Translations under genes and position numbers: made by a program
In this document: piece by piece, positions 1-6,640 of the stretch
How positions within the stretch are numbered: position 1 is the stretch's first letter
How the letters are laid out: each line of letters begins with the position of its first letter
The notes under the pieces: generated by a model
What the model was told of the DNA's origin: nothing
What the model saw: the letters and a program-made list of their open reading frames with translations, nothing else
Database searches by the model: none
Assembly: GCA_964559535.1 (NCBI GenBank)
Contig: CAZLIC010000050.1
Span: forward strand, 1-31,566
Direction: 5' to 3'
Source of the DNA: CAZLIC01 sp964559535
GTDB taxonomy: Bacteria > Pseudomonadota > Alphaproteobacteria > Rhodobacterales > Rhodobacteraceae
DNA length: 31,566 bases

Positions 1-45
1 TTCTCCGACGACTACCTCATCCACGCCATCACCCATATGCGATAG
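1..45 (+). CDS. C-terminal end of an unidentified protein (partial)
   Basis: The first 45 bases read in frame 1 as FSDDYLIHAITHMR followed by TAG. A strong hairpin directly after the stop fits a real gene end. Only 14 residues are in the window and I do not recognise the family. It is convergent with the sugar kinase gene that ends at 168. Confidence 0.5.
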   Translation, partial: FSDDYLIHAITHMR

Positions 46-141
46 CCCTCCCCTTCGTGGGGAGGGGTCAGGGGGTGGGGGGCTGGCAGCTGGTGTCGCG
101 CCCCCCCACCCCATCCTTCCCCCTCGAGCGGGGAGGGAGGT
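46..141. repeat. GC-rich palindromic intergenic repeat, possible terminator
   Basis: An 8-bp perfect stem (CCCTCCCC 46-53, loop TTCGT, GGGGAGGG 59-66) starts one base after the stop codon at 45. A second, similar half with a G-rich then C-rich tract lies at 103-141 (CTTCCCC ... GGGGAGG). The two halves face each other between convergent genes, so the element may stop transcription from both sides, although there is no T tract. A related sequence sits inside copA at 2269-2311, which makes this look like a dispersed palindromic element. Confidence 0.6.
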
Positions 142-167
142 GCGTTGCATCGGCGCTGCGCCCGGCG

Positions 168-1052
168 TCAGACGTCGACCAGCGCGCCGCGGCCGCCGAT
201 CACCCGCGCCGCAAGGTCGGCCCCGGCGCGGACGGCTTGTGCCAGGGATGCGCCGGTCAGGCGGGCGGCAAGGAAGCCCGCGTTGAAGCTGTCACCCGCG
301 GCGGTGGTGTCCACGACCTGCGGGGCGGGGGTGGGCGGAATGGTCAAGCTGCCAGCGAGGATGGGGTTTTCGCCGTCCTTCACGATGACGTCGATGGCCC
401 CGGCGCTGTGGTAGCGGGCGATTGTGGCCTGCGGGGTGGGATCGGCGAAATGCGTGGCTTCGTCGGCGAAGGACGGCAGAACGATGTCGGCCACCTGTGC
501 CGCCAGCATGATGGCGTCGCGCATCGTGGCGACGTCGGGCCAGAGGCGGGGGCGCAGGTTGGGGTCAAAGGCGATGCGGGTGCCTTGGTCGCGGTGGGCG
601 GCGAGGCATGAGAGGAGCGTGGCGCGGTCGTCGGGCGGCAGGATGGCGAGGGTGATGCCCGACAGGTAGGCAAGCGCGGCGCCCTGCAGGGCGGCGTCCA
701 GCGCGGCGGGGTCTTGCGCAAGGGTGCGGGCGGCGGACTGGCCGCGCCAGTAGGCAAAGCTGCGTTCGCTGCCGGTAAGTTCGATCAGGTACAGGCCCAT
801 CGTCCGGTCGGGGCGGCGGGCGATGTGCGCGGTGCCAAGGCCCGCGGCGGCGGCGAAGGACAGGAAGCGGTCGGAGACGGCATCGGTGCCGATGGCCGTG
901 ACGTAGTCGACCTGCCAGCCGGGCGGCAGGCGGCGGCGCAGGTACCAGGCGGTGTTGAAGGTGTCCCCGGCAAAGCCCATGGCGAACAGCCCCGGCACGT
1001 CGGCCGGGGCGAGTTCCACCATGCATTCGCCGAGGCAGACGACGCGGTTCAT
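168..1052 (-). CDS. kdgK: PfkB-family sugar kinase, probable 2-dehydro-3-deoxygluconate kinase
   Basis: A 294-residue ribokinase/PfkB-family protein. Near the N-terminus (residues 25-38) it has the sugar-binding GFAGDTFNTAWYL segment typical of KDG kinases. Near the C-terminus is the family signature DTTAAGDSFNAGF (248-260) with catalytic Asp254. Enzymes of this subgroup phosphorylate 2-keto-3-deoxygluconate to KDPG in the cytoplasm, feeding the Entner-Doudoroff route from uronic acids. The reading frame extends upstream to 1169, but that part would overlap the downstream end of cueR. The ATG at 1052 gives the usual N-terminus (MNRVVCLGECMVEL) and normal family length. No other uronate genes are visible, so the substrate is inferred from sequence pattern only. 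Confidence 0.85.
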   Translation of the reverse strand: MNRVVCLGECMVELAPADVPGLFAMGFAGDTFNTAWYLRRRLPPGWQVDYVTAIGTDAVSDRFLSFAAAAGLGTAHIARRPDRTMGLYLIELTGSERSFAYWRGQSAARTLAQDPAALDAALQGAALAYLSGITLAILPPDDRATLLSCLAAHRDQGTRIAFDPNLRPRLWPDVATMRDAIMLAAQVADIVLPSFADEATHFADPTPQATIARYHSAGAIDVIVKDGENPILAGSLTIPPTPAPQVVDTTAAGDSFNAGFLAARLTGASLAQAVRAGADLAARVIGGRGALVDV

Positions 1053-1092
1053 GGCGGCATGCGTGCCTGCTGCGGCGACCGGATGCAATGGA

Positions 1093-1491
1093 CTAGTGGC
1101 AGGCCGACCCATCCAGCCTGTCCAGGATCGGGCAGTCGGGGCGGTCGTCGCCGGCGCAGGCTTCGGCAAGGTGCTGCAGGGTGGCGGCCATCGCCTGCAG
1201 GTCGGCGATCTTGCGCGAAAGGCCCTCGATCTGCGCGGTGGCCAGACGCTTCACGTCGGCGCTGTGGCGCCCCTTGTCGCGCCAGAGGCTGAGCAGTTCG
1301 GCGATGGTGGCCATGGGGAAGCCGAGGTCGCGCGCACGGCGGACGAAGCGCAGCATCTGCACGTCGGTGTCGGTGTAGGTGCGGTAGCCGCTGGCCGTGC
1401 GGTGGGCTGCGGGGATGAGGCCGGTTTCTTCGTAGTGGCGGATCATCTTGGCGGAAACGCCCGAGGCGCGGGCAGCCTGGCCGATGTTCAT
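1093..1491 (-). CDS. cueR: MerR-family copper-responsive regulator CueR
   Basis: A 132-residue MerR-family activator. It starts with the winged helix-turn-helix (MNIGQAARASGVSAKMIRHYEETGL), followed by a long dimerisation helix. The C-terminal loop CAGDDRPDCPIL has the two-cysteine arrangement of Cu(I)/Ag(I)-sensing CueR proteins. Known CueR proteins bind promoters with over-long spacers and untwist them when copper is bound. The start ATG overlaps the copA stop codon by four bases (ATGA), so it is the second gene of the copA operon and probably controls its own expression. The two CueR-type promoters at 3802-3886 are its likely targets. Confidence 0.9.
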   Translation of the reverse strand: MNIGQAARASGVSAKMIRHYEETGLIPAAHRTASGYRTYTDTDVQMLRFVRRARDLGFPMATIAELLSLWRDKGRHSADVKRLATAQIEGLSRKIADLQAMAATLQHLAEACAGDDRPDCPILDRLDGSACH

Positions 1492-3777
1492 GGTGTGACC
1501 CGTGGCGGCTGGAAACGGCGGAGGCGCAGGGCATTGCCCAGCACGCAGAGCGAGGAGGCCGCCATGGCGGCGGCGGCGGCGACGGGCGACAGGCCCCAGG
1601 GATGGAACAGCCCGGCCGCCAGCGGGATGAGGGCCGCGTTGTAGGCGAAGGCCCAGAACAGGTTCTGCCGGATGTTGCGCATGGTGGCGCGCGACAGGGC
1701 AATCGCCATGGGCACGCCTGCCGGACGCCCCGAGGACAGCACGACGTCGGCCGATTCCACCGCGACGTCGGTGCCGGTTCCGATGGCAATGCCCACATCG
1801 GCGGCAGCCAGGGCCGGGGCATCGTTGATGCCGTCACCCACGAAGGCGGTGGGGCCGGTGGCGGACAGGCGCTTGATCTCGGTGGCCTTTCCGTCTGGCA
1901 GGATTTCGGCGGCGATCTGCGTGATGCCCAGGCCGCGTGCCACGGCCTGCGCGGTGCGGGTGCCGTCGCCCGAGATCATGGCGGTGGACAGGCCCATGCC
2001 GTGCAACGCCGCGATGGTGGCGGCGGCGCCGGGTTTCACCGGGTCGGCAATGGCAAGGAGGGCGGCAAGGCGGTTTCCTTTTGCGGCGTAGAGGGTGGTC
2101 TTGCCGTCCCCGGCCAGTTCCGCCGCGCGGGCAGCGAGAGGGGCGGTGTCGATGCCGAGGTCGGCCATCAGCCGGGCCGAGCCCACCGCGATAGGTTCGC
2201 CTGCCACCATGGCCGTCACGCCGTGGCCGGGGCGGGCGGTGAAGGCGGTGGCCTGGGTTGCCTCGGCCGCGCCCCCCGCCCCCATCCCCTCCCCGCGAGG
2301 GGGAGGGGAGGCGCCTTCCTGCTGCGCCGCCGCGACAATGGCGCGGGCAAGCGGGTGTTCCGACCGGGCCTCGACGGCGGCGATCTTCTGAAGGATGTCC
2401 GCCGCGTCGATGCCTGCCGCCGGGATCAGGTCGGTCAGCGTTGGGTGCCCTTCGGTGAGCGTGCCGGTCTTGTCGAAGGCGACGGTCCGCACGCCCGCCA
2501 GCGCCTGCAGGGCATCGCCGCGGCGGAACAGAAGGCCCATCTCGGCCGCACGGCCCGTGCCCACCAGGATGGCGGCCGGCGTGGCCAGGCCCAGCGCGCA
2601 GGGGCAGGCAACAATCAGCACGGCCACGGCGTGGACCAGCGCGCGCGACAGGTCGCCCGTCATGCCAAGCCACAGGGCAAAGGTGGCGGCGGCGACCACC
2701 AGCACCACGGGCACGAAGATGGCAGTGATGCGGTCGGCCAGCGCCTGCACCGGCAACTTGCCCGCCTGTGCGTCCTCGACCGTACGGACGATGCGGGCGA
2801 GTACCGTGGCCTCGCCCACCGCGGTGGCGCGGACGGTGAAGGCGCCGGTGGTGTTCAGCGTGCCGCCGGTGACCCTTGCGCCGGGGGATTTGGCGGTGGG
2901 GACGGGTTCGCCGGTGATCATGGATTCGTCCACCCAGCTTTGCCCCTCGGTGACCGTGCCGTCCACCGGGATGCGGTCGCCGGGGCGGATGTCGATGATG
3001 TCGCCGGGTGTCAGGGCGCTGACCGGGGTGTCCGTGGCAGTGCCGTCGTGCAGCACGCGGGCGGTGTCGGGCGCCAGCGCGATGAGGTGGCGGATGGCGT
3101 CCGAGGTGCGGCCGCGGGCGCGGGCCTCCATCAGGCGGCCGAAGAGGATGAGCGTGACGATGACCGCCGCCGCCTCGAAGTACAGGTCGGCGGCGCCTTG
3201 CGGGAACAGGCCGGGGGCAAGGGTGGCGGTGGCGGAGAAGCCGAAGGCGGCCAGCGTGCCAGTGGCGACAAGGCTGTTCATGTCGGGCGTGCCGCGGAAC
3301 AGGGCGGGCAGGCCGAGCGTCAGGAAGCGGCGGCCGGGAAAGGCCATGACCAGCGCCGTCAGCCCCATCTGCACCCAGGCGTTCCGCGTGTCGCCCAGCG
3401 TTTGCGCAATCAGGTGGTGCAGCGCGGGCACCATGTGGCCGCCCATGGCCAGCACGAAGACCGGCAGCGTCAGCGCGGCGGACAGCCAGGTGTCGCGGCG
3501 AAGCCGCCGGTCATCCTGCGCCTTCTGTTGCTGGCGTTCGGCGGCGGCCTCGGCGGCCGAGGGGCCCGCGGGGCGGGCGTCGTACCCCGCGCGCGCCACC
3601 GCGGCGATCAGCGCGTCTGCCGTGGCGGCGCCCGAGATGGTGGCGCGCTCGGTCGCCAGGTTCACCGCGGCGGCGGTGACGCTCGGCACCCGCGCCAGGG
3701 CCTTTTCCACGCGGCCCACGCAGGCGGCGCAGGTCATTCCGTTGATGTCCAGCGAGATCGGGGGGGGCGGTGGTCAT
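1488..3777 (-). CDS. copA: Copper-exporting P1B-type ATPase CopA, with a frameshift at its 5' end as sequenced
   Basis: A heavy-metal ATPase that pumps Cu(I) out of the cytoplasm. Counted from the in-frame ATG at 3737 it is 749 residues. It has a metal-binding domain with MTCAAC (Cys3, Cys6), paired membrane segments, TGEP (275-278), the transmembrane CPC (378-380), the phosphorylation motif DKTGT (422-426), SEHP (459-462) and GDGINDAP, then two terminal helices. The better start is the ATG at 3777, behind AGAAGG, but it is one base out of frame because of a run of eight C on the coding strand (3760-3767). With seven C the N-terminus would read MTTAPPISLDINGMTCAAC, as expected for the family. 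Residues about 475-491 (SPPPRGEGMGAGG) are encoded by a palindromic repeat inserted in the nucleotide-binding domain. The stop overlaps cueR (ATGA). Confidence 0.9.
2269..2311. repeat. Palindromic repeat inserted in frame within copA
   Basis: A C-rich then G-rich inverted-repeat sequence (CCCCTCCCC GCGA GGGGGAGGGG core) lies in the coding region for the CopA nucleotide-binding domain. It resembles the second half of the intergenic element at 46-141 in base order and spacing. Its translation, SPPPRGEGMGAGG, is the low-complexity kind of peptide produced when these elements insert in coding sequence. It falls just after the conserved SEHPLARAI helix, in a surface loop that varies in length in the family, so the pump may tolerate it. 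Confidence 0.65.
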
Positions 3778-3801
3778 GGGGGAAGCCTTCTGTCCAGCTT
3801 C

Positions 3802-3831
3802 AGATAGGGCTTCCCATCATGGGAAGGTCAA
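3802..3831 (-). promoter_or_regulatory. CueR-type promoter of the copA-cueR operon
   Basis: Read on the minus strand: -35 TTGACC (3831-3826), an 18-base spacer with the dyad TTCCCATGATGGGAA, then -10 CTATCT (3807-3802). If TATCTG is taken as the -10 the spacer is 19, the over-long spacing used by MerR-family activators. The TTGACCTTCCC...GGGAAG dyad matches known CueR boxes. It lies about 25 bases upstream of the copA ATG at 3777. Confidence 0.75.
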
Positions 3832-3856
3832 GGGGTTGTATCGCGGATTCGTGTAC

Positions 3857-3886
3857 TTGACCTTCCCATGGGGGGAAGCCTTATCT
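3857..3886 (+). promoter_or_regulatory. CueR-type promoter of the copZ-like gene
   Basis: A -35 TTGACC (3857-3862), an 18-base spacer with the dyad TTCCCATGGGGGGAA, then -10 TTATCT (3881-3886). It has the same layout and nearly the same bases as the copA promoter on the other strand. The two -35 boxes are 25 bases apart, so two CueR dimers would bind back to back. Expected transcription start is near 3893, which affects the choice of copZ start codon. Confidence 0.75.
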
Positions 3887-3914
3887 GCAAGTGACGACAG
3901 TTCAGGAGACGGCC

Positions 3915-4103
3915 ATACAGTTCCACATTCAGGACATGACCTGCGGCGGGTGCGTGCGCGGCGTGCAGGCGGCGATCCGGTCGGTGGACCCGGGCGCCGA
4001 GGTGGCGGCCGATCTGCCGACGCGGCAGGTGCAGGTCACCTCGCAGGCGCCGCGCGACCGGCTGGTGGCGGCGCTGACCGAGGCGGGATTTGCCCCCGCC
4101 TGA
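3915..4103 (+). CDS. CopZ-like heavy-metal-associated (HMA) copper chaperone, uncertain start codon
   Basis: A small cytoplasmic HMA protein with the metal site MTCGGC, which hands Cu(I) to CopA in known systems. The frame is open from a GTG at 3891 (70 residues), but that GTG sits at or before the predicted transcription start. A good Shine-Dalgarno AGGAG (3904-3908) is placed six bases before an ATA at 3915. From there the protein would read (M)QFHIQDMTCGGC, exactly where the family usually starts, at 62 residues. So the start may be a rare ATA, an ATG mutated or misread as ATA, or the upstream GTG. The gene is divergent from copA and shares its regulation. Confidence 0.75.
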   Translation: MQFHIQDMTCGGCVRGVQAAIRSVDPGAEVAADLPTRQVQVTSQAPRDRLVAALTEAGFAPA

Positions 4104-4161
4104 CCCGGAAAACGCCCTGACCCGGCTGACACACTGACCCGGCAGACACAAGGAGACGCTG

Positions 4162-4488
4162 ATGAAGAAGCAACTGGTGGCGGCATCGGTTCTGGCCGCT
4201 GCCGTGGCGGGCTATGCGCTGGCGCAGGCCGACAGCCCCTCGACCGCGGCCTATCAGGTGGCGATGGATGCGATGATGCAGGGCATGATGGTGCCCTACA
4301 CGGGCGATGCCGATGTCGATTTCGTGACGGGCATGATCCCGCACCACGAAGGCGCCGTGGCGATGGCCAAGGTGGTGCTGGAGCACGGCAAGGACCCGGA
4401 AATCCGCGCGCTGGCCGAGGCGGTGATCGCCGCGCAAGAGGTGGAGATTGCGCAGATGAGGGCCTGGCTGGCGGCGAAGGGGCTGTAG
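4162..4488 (+). CDS. DUF305 periplasmic protein, probably copper-related
   Basis: A 108-residue protein with a signal peptide (MKKQLVAASVLAAAVAGYALAQA, cleavage near residue 22) and a single DUF305 domain. The domain core is DFVTGMIPHHEGAVAMAK (about residues 53-70), with the paired histidines and methionines that recur in this ferritin-like four-helix family. A second stretch, MDAMMQGMMVP, is methionine-rich. Some DUF305 proteins bind copper in the periplasm. The start is preceded by AAGGAGA, seven bases before the ATG. It is 58 bases after the CopZ-like gene on the same strand, so it is probably copper-induced from the same promoter. The metal role here is inferred from context. Confidence 0.8.
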   Translation: MKKQLVAASVLAAAVAGYALAQADSPSTAAYQVAMDAMMQGMMVPYTGDADVDFVTGMIPHHEGAVAMAKVVLEHGKDPEIRALAEAVIAAQEVEIAQMRAWLAAKGL

Positions 4489-4494
4489 CGGGCG

Positions 4495-4794
4495 TCAGGG
4501 CTGGGGGTCGTGGCCCTCGACGATGCAGAAGGTGCCGGTGCTGGCGGCCTGCCGCAAGAGGATGGCCGCCTGATAGGCCTCCGAGTGGTAGCAGTCGGTG
4601 GCCGCCTGCAGCGAGGGGAAGCGGACCACCACGGTGCGCGCGTGCAACGTGCCCTCGGTCACCTCCTGCGCGCCCCCCCGCACCAGGAACTCGCCCCCGA
4701 AGGCCGCCAGCGGCGCGGCATTGGCCGCCCGATAGAGCGCATAGGCCTCCGGGTCGGTGACGGTGACGTTGGCGATCCAGTAGGCGTGGGGCAT
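4495..4794 (-). CDS. DUF1330 family protein
   Basis: A 99-residue protein of the DUF1330 family, which has a ferredoxin-like dimeric alpha/beta-barrel fold. Typical features are MPHAYWIANVTVTDPEAYALYRAAN at the N-terminus, the FLVRGG strand near the middle, and VVRFPSLQAATDCYHSEAYQ. Members are small cytosolic proteins without a well-defined reaction. It is convergent with the DUF305 gene, with six bases between the stops, and has no obvious partner. No membrane segment or signal peptide is seen. Confidence 0.85.
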   Translation of the reverse strand: MPHAYWIANVTVTDPEAYALYRAANAAPLAAFGGEFLVRGGAQEVTEGTLHARTVVVRFPSLQAATDCYHSEAYQAAILLRQAASTGTFCIVEGHDPQP

Positions 4795-4848
4795 GGTGGG
4801 GGGCCTTTCCGGGGGGGCTGTTAGTTCAGACTCTCGGGCGGGAGAGCC

Positions 4849-4862
4849 GGGGTGATCCCCGA
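4849..4862. repeat. Short hairpin in the intergenic region
   Basis: The palindrome CGGGGTGATCCCCG forms a five-base stem with a four-base loop, between the DUF1330 start and the nested inverted repeat. It has no T tract and could be part of the same intergenic repeat family. A functional role is not shown. Confidence 0.35.
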
Positions 4863-4920
4863 CCTACGGGTTTCACTTTGGCAGCGACGGCTATTCCGGT
4901 GTATCATCGTGGCGAAAATC

Positions 4921-4986
4921 CGTAGGGTGCGCTTCAGCGCACCATGTGGAGCGACGAGCAAGAGGTGCGCTGAAGCGCACCCTACG
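4921..4986. repeat. Nested inverted repeat (REP/BIME-like element)
   Basis: Two 23-base arms (4921-4943 and 4964-4986) are perfect inverted copies separated by 20 bases. Each arm is itself a hairpin: GGTGCGC, TTCA, GCGCACC in the left arm. The element therefore can form two small hairpins or one long cruciform. It begins 14 bases after the stop of the low-GC membrane-protein gene, so it could stabilise or end that transcript. The layout is that of REP/BIME elements; other copies in the genome cannot be checked here. Confidence 0.8.
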
Positions 4987-5000
4987 CTTGCTTTTTAATT

Positions 5001-5648
5001 TCATTCATCGGCTCGGCTCTGAAGAACTATCTCCGCCGCGGCAATTATCATTATCGATCTATGAAGATTGAAAACAAATGACCATAGATTCGAGAACGCA
5101 AACACAAAGTAGAAAGCAAAAACAGGTGAAAACATCAGGGCAAAGAACTTCTTCGCTTCGTCTGGCTTCGTGAAAAGAAGGGCTACCAGATTCAGGACTG
5201 GCGAGTCTGCCGCGAAAAGAAAAAAGAAAATTGCGCAAGCAACGCATAGTTTTAGGAATGCAACTATAACGTATACGAAGGCCGCAAGGATAAAACGCAG
5301 TGCAGAAGTTCTGGTGCCAGGGTAGTCTGTGTTCGCCAGTATTCTAAGCATTTCTGGCTTGATGCTGCTTGTGTATATTGCGACCCCAGCTAACCCAAGG
5401 CCCAAAGCCACTCCACTAAGTGAAATTCCAATGTTGGTCATATTGACTAGCGTTCGATCAATGTGGCTGTATGGTGCATTGGTATGCCAAAGGAGCAGCG
5501 CCAACAGCGCCGTAGCAAAGAAAGCGAGCCGTGAGTAATCTGTGTTCTTTAAGCGACCTGGATAGGCGCTCTCGTAAGTGCGGACAATCTGGCCAAGCGT
5601 GCTGTCTGACAGCAATCTGCCGCTGATTTCTTGGTGATCGTCCTTCAT
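5001..5648 (-). CDS. Four-helix membrane protein of unknown function
   Basis: A 215-residue protein I cannot assign to a family. It has a polar N-terminus of about 40 residues and then four hydrophobic segments: LAFFATALLALLLW (about 42-55), GISLSGVALGLGLAGVAIY (73-91), FILAAFVYVIVAFLKLCVACAIFFFLF (118-144) and FFALMFSPVFAFYFVFAFSNLW (168-189). The tail contains an amphipathic helix. The start overlaps the stop of the 331-residue gene by four bases (ATGA), which implies coupled translation and a joint function. Base composition is far from the neighbours: the line 5101-5160 counts 24 G+C of 60. A small membrane protein paired with a soluble partner is an architecture seen in phage-defence systems, but no motif proves that role. 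Confidence 0.8.
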   Translation of the reverse strand: MKDDHQEISGRLLSDSTLGQIVRTYESAYPGRLKNTDYSRLAFFATALLALLLWHTNAPYSHIDRTLVNMTNIGISLSGVALGLGLAGVAIYTSSIKPEMLRILANTDYPGTRTSALRFILAAFVYVIVAFLKLCVACAIFFFLFAADSPVLNLVALLFTKPDEAKKFFALMFSPVFAFYFVFAFSNLWSFVFNLHRSIMIIAAAEIVLQSRADE

Positions 5649-6640
5649 TCAGCTGCTCGCGATAGCGCCTCTAGCGCGCGCCTGACTGCGTCTGCTTCTT
5701 CTGGGTCAAGCTCACCAGTCTTAATCTGGCCCTGCGATTTTAGCTCGGAAAACTTCTTGTACAAATCCTTTGCGAGATCAAAGCCTTCCAAGGTGTCCGC
5801 AACGTCCGCGGTTAGTTTAAATTCTTCATTTCCACCCTTAATCTTATTCCCATCCTTGTCTTTTCCCTCTAGAACTACGTCTTCATAGCCGAATTCTGTG
5901 GTGTTGACAACCAAATCCGTGGTTGCCGCTACATCCAAGCCCTTGTTGCCTCCATTTGCGACAACTTTTGCAGATACTGGCTTTGTTTTCACAATAGTGT
6001 CCACTAAAGCGCCAAAAAGTTCCCTCGTTAGCTCATTGTTTCTTTCAATAAGGTTTATGGTAAGTGATCTTATGTTCTCAAACCTTCCAACAAAGTCACG
6101 AATGCTTTGTTTTGCGGGCAATGGAACAACGTGAACTGTGGGCGGCACGTGGCGGGCAAAGGCATTGGCCCGAGTGAATCTTGGATTCTGCGCTTTCTCC
6201 TCTCGGTAAATTTTTTCGATGAACTTTGTGAACTCTTTTCGTAGGAGGCGTTCAATAGTTTTTGCAAACACATCTAAAGTTGGGGCGGAGCGCGTCTCGG
6301 CAACGTATGCCATTCGGTGCTCAGCAAGGAAAATACAGAAGAAGGACGATAGCGCTACTGGAAGTGATTGAACGTCTGCAACAATCTTTCCACCTTCTAA
6401 CACCTGCTCGCGGGTGTACTCGGTGTCCTTAACAAATCGGCCGAAAAGCACTGTTGACATCGCGTCTCCCGGTGAAATCTCGCGAATCTGGCAGTCAAGG
6501 AACCTGTAGGTGCTCTTTCCGTAGGTTCGAACATTAGTGTCAACCATCACTGCTGCTGTGAAGAGCTCCTTGTACGCAAGTAGACCTTCATTTCCGAATT
6601 TAACTACAAGGTTGGCAAATGCCGCTCTTTTGTCATTCAT
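5645..6640 (-). CDS. Soluble protein of unknown function, first gene of a low-GC two-gene unit
   Basis: A 331-residue protein with no signal peptide and no membrane segment. I do not recognise the family. The N-terminal half (1-150) looks like a folded alpha/beta domain and includes RTYGKSTYRFLDCQI, LFGRFVKDTEYTREQV and SLPVALSSFFCIFLAEHRMAY followed by ETRSAPTLDVFAKTIERLL. The middle is helical, and the C-terminal third is rich in charged residues (GKDKDGNKIKGGNEEF) and ends in a predicted helix pair. The ATG follows the thyX stop codon with no gap, and its own stop overlaps the membrane-protein start by four bases. The low G+C suggests horizontal acquisition. A role in phage defence is only a hypothesis from architecture. 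Confidence 0.8.
   Translation of the reverse strand: MNDKRAAFANLVVKFGNEGLLAYKELFTAAVMVDTNVRTYGKSTYRFLDCQIREISPGDAMSTVLFGRFVKDTEYTREQVLEGGKIVADVQSLPVALSSFFCIFLAEHRMAYVAETRSAPTLDVFAKTIERLLRKEFTKFIEKIYREEKAQNPRFTRANAFARHVPPTVHVVPLPAKQSIRDFVGRFENIRSLTINLIERNNELTRELFGALVDTIVKTKPVSAKVVANGGNKGLDVAATTDLVVNTTEFGYEDVVLEGKDKDGNKIKGGNEEFKLTADVADTLEGFDLAKDLYKKFSELKSQGQIKTGELDPEEADAVRRALEALSRAAE

Noticed and set aside
1602..3860. A 752-codon open frame on the plus strand opposite copA
   Set aside because: It is a mirror frame of copA caused by high G+C; its product is low-complexity Gly/Arg/Ala sequence, while the minus-strand frame has all P-type ATPase motifs.
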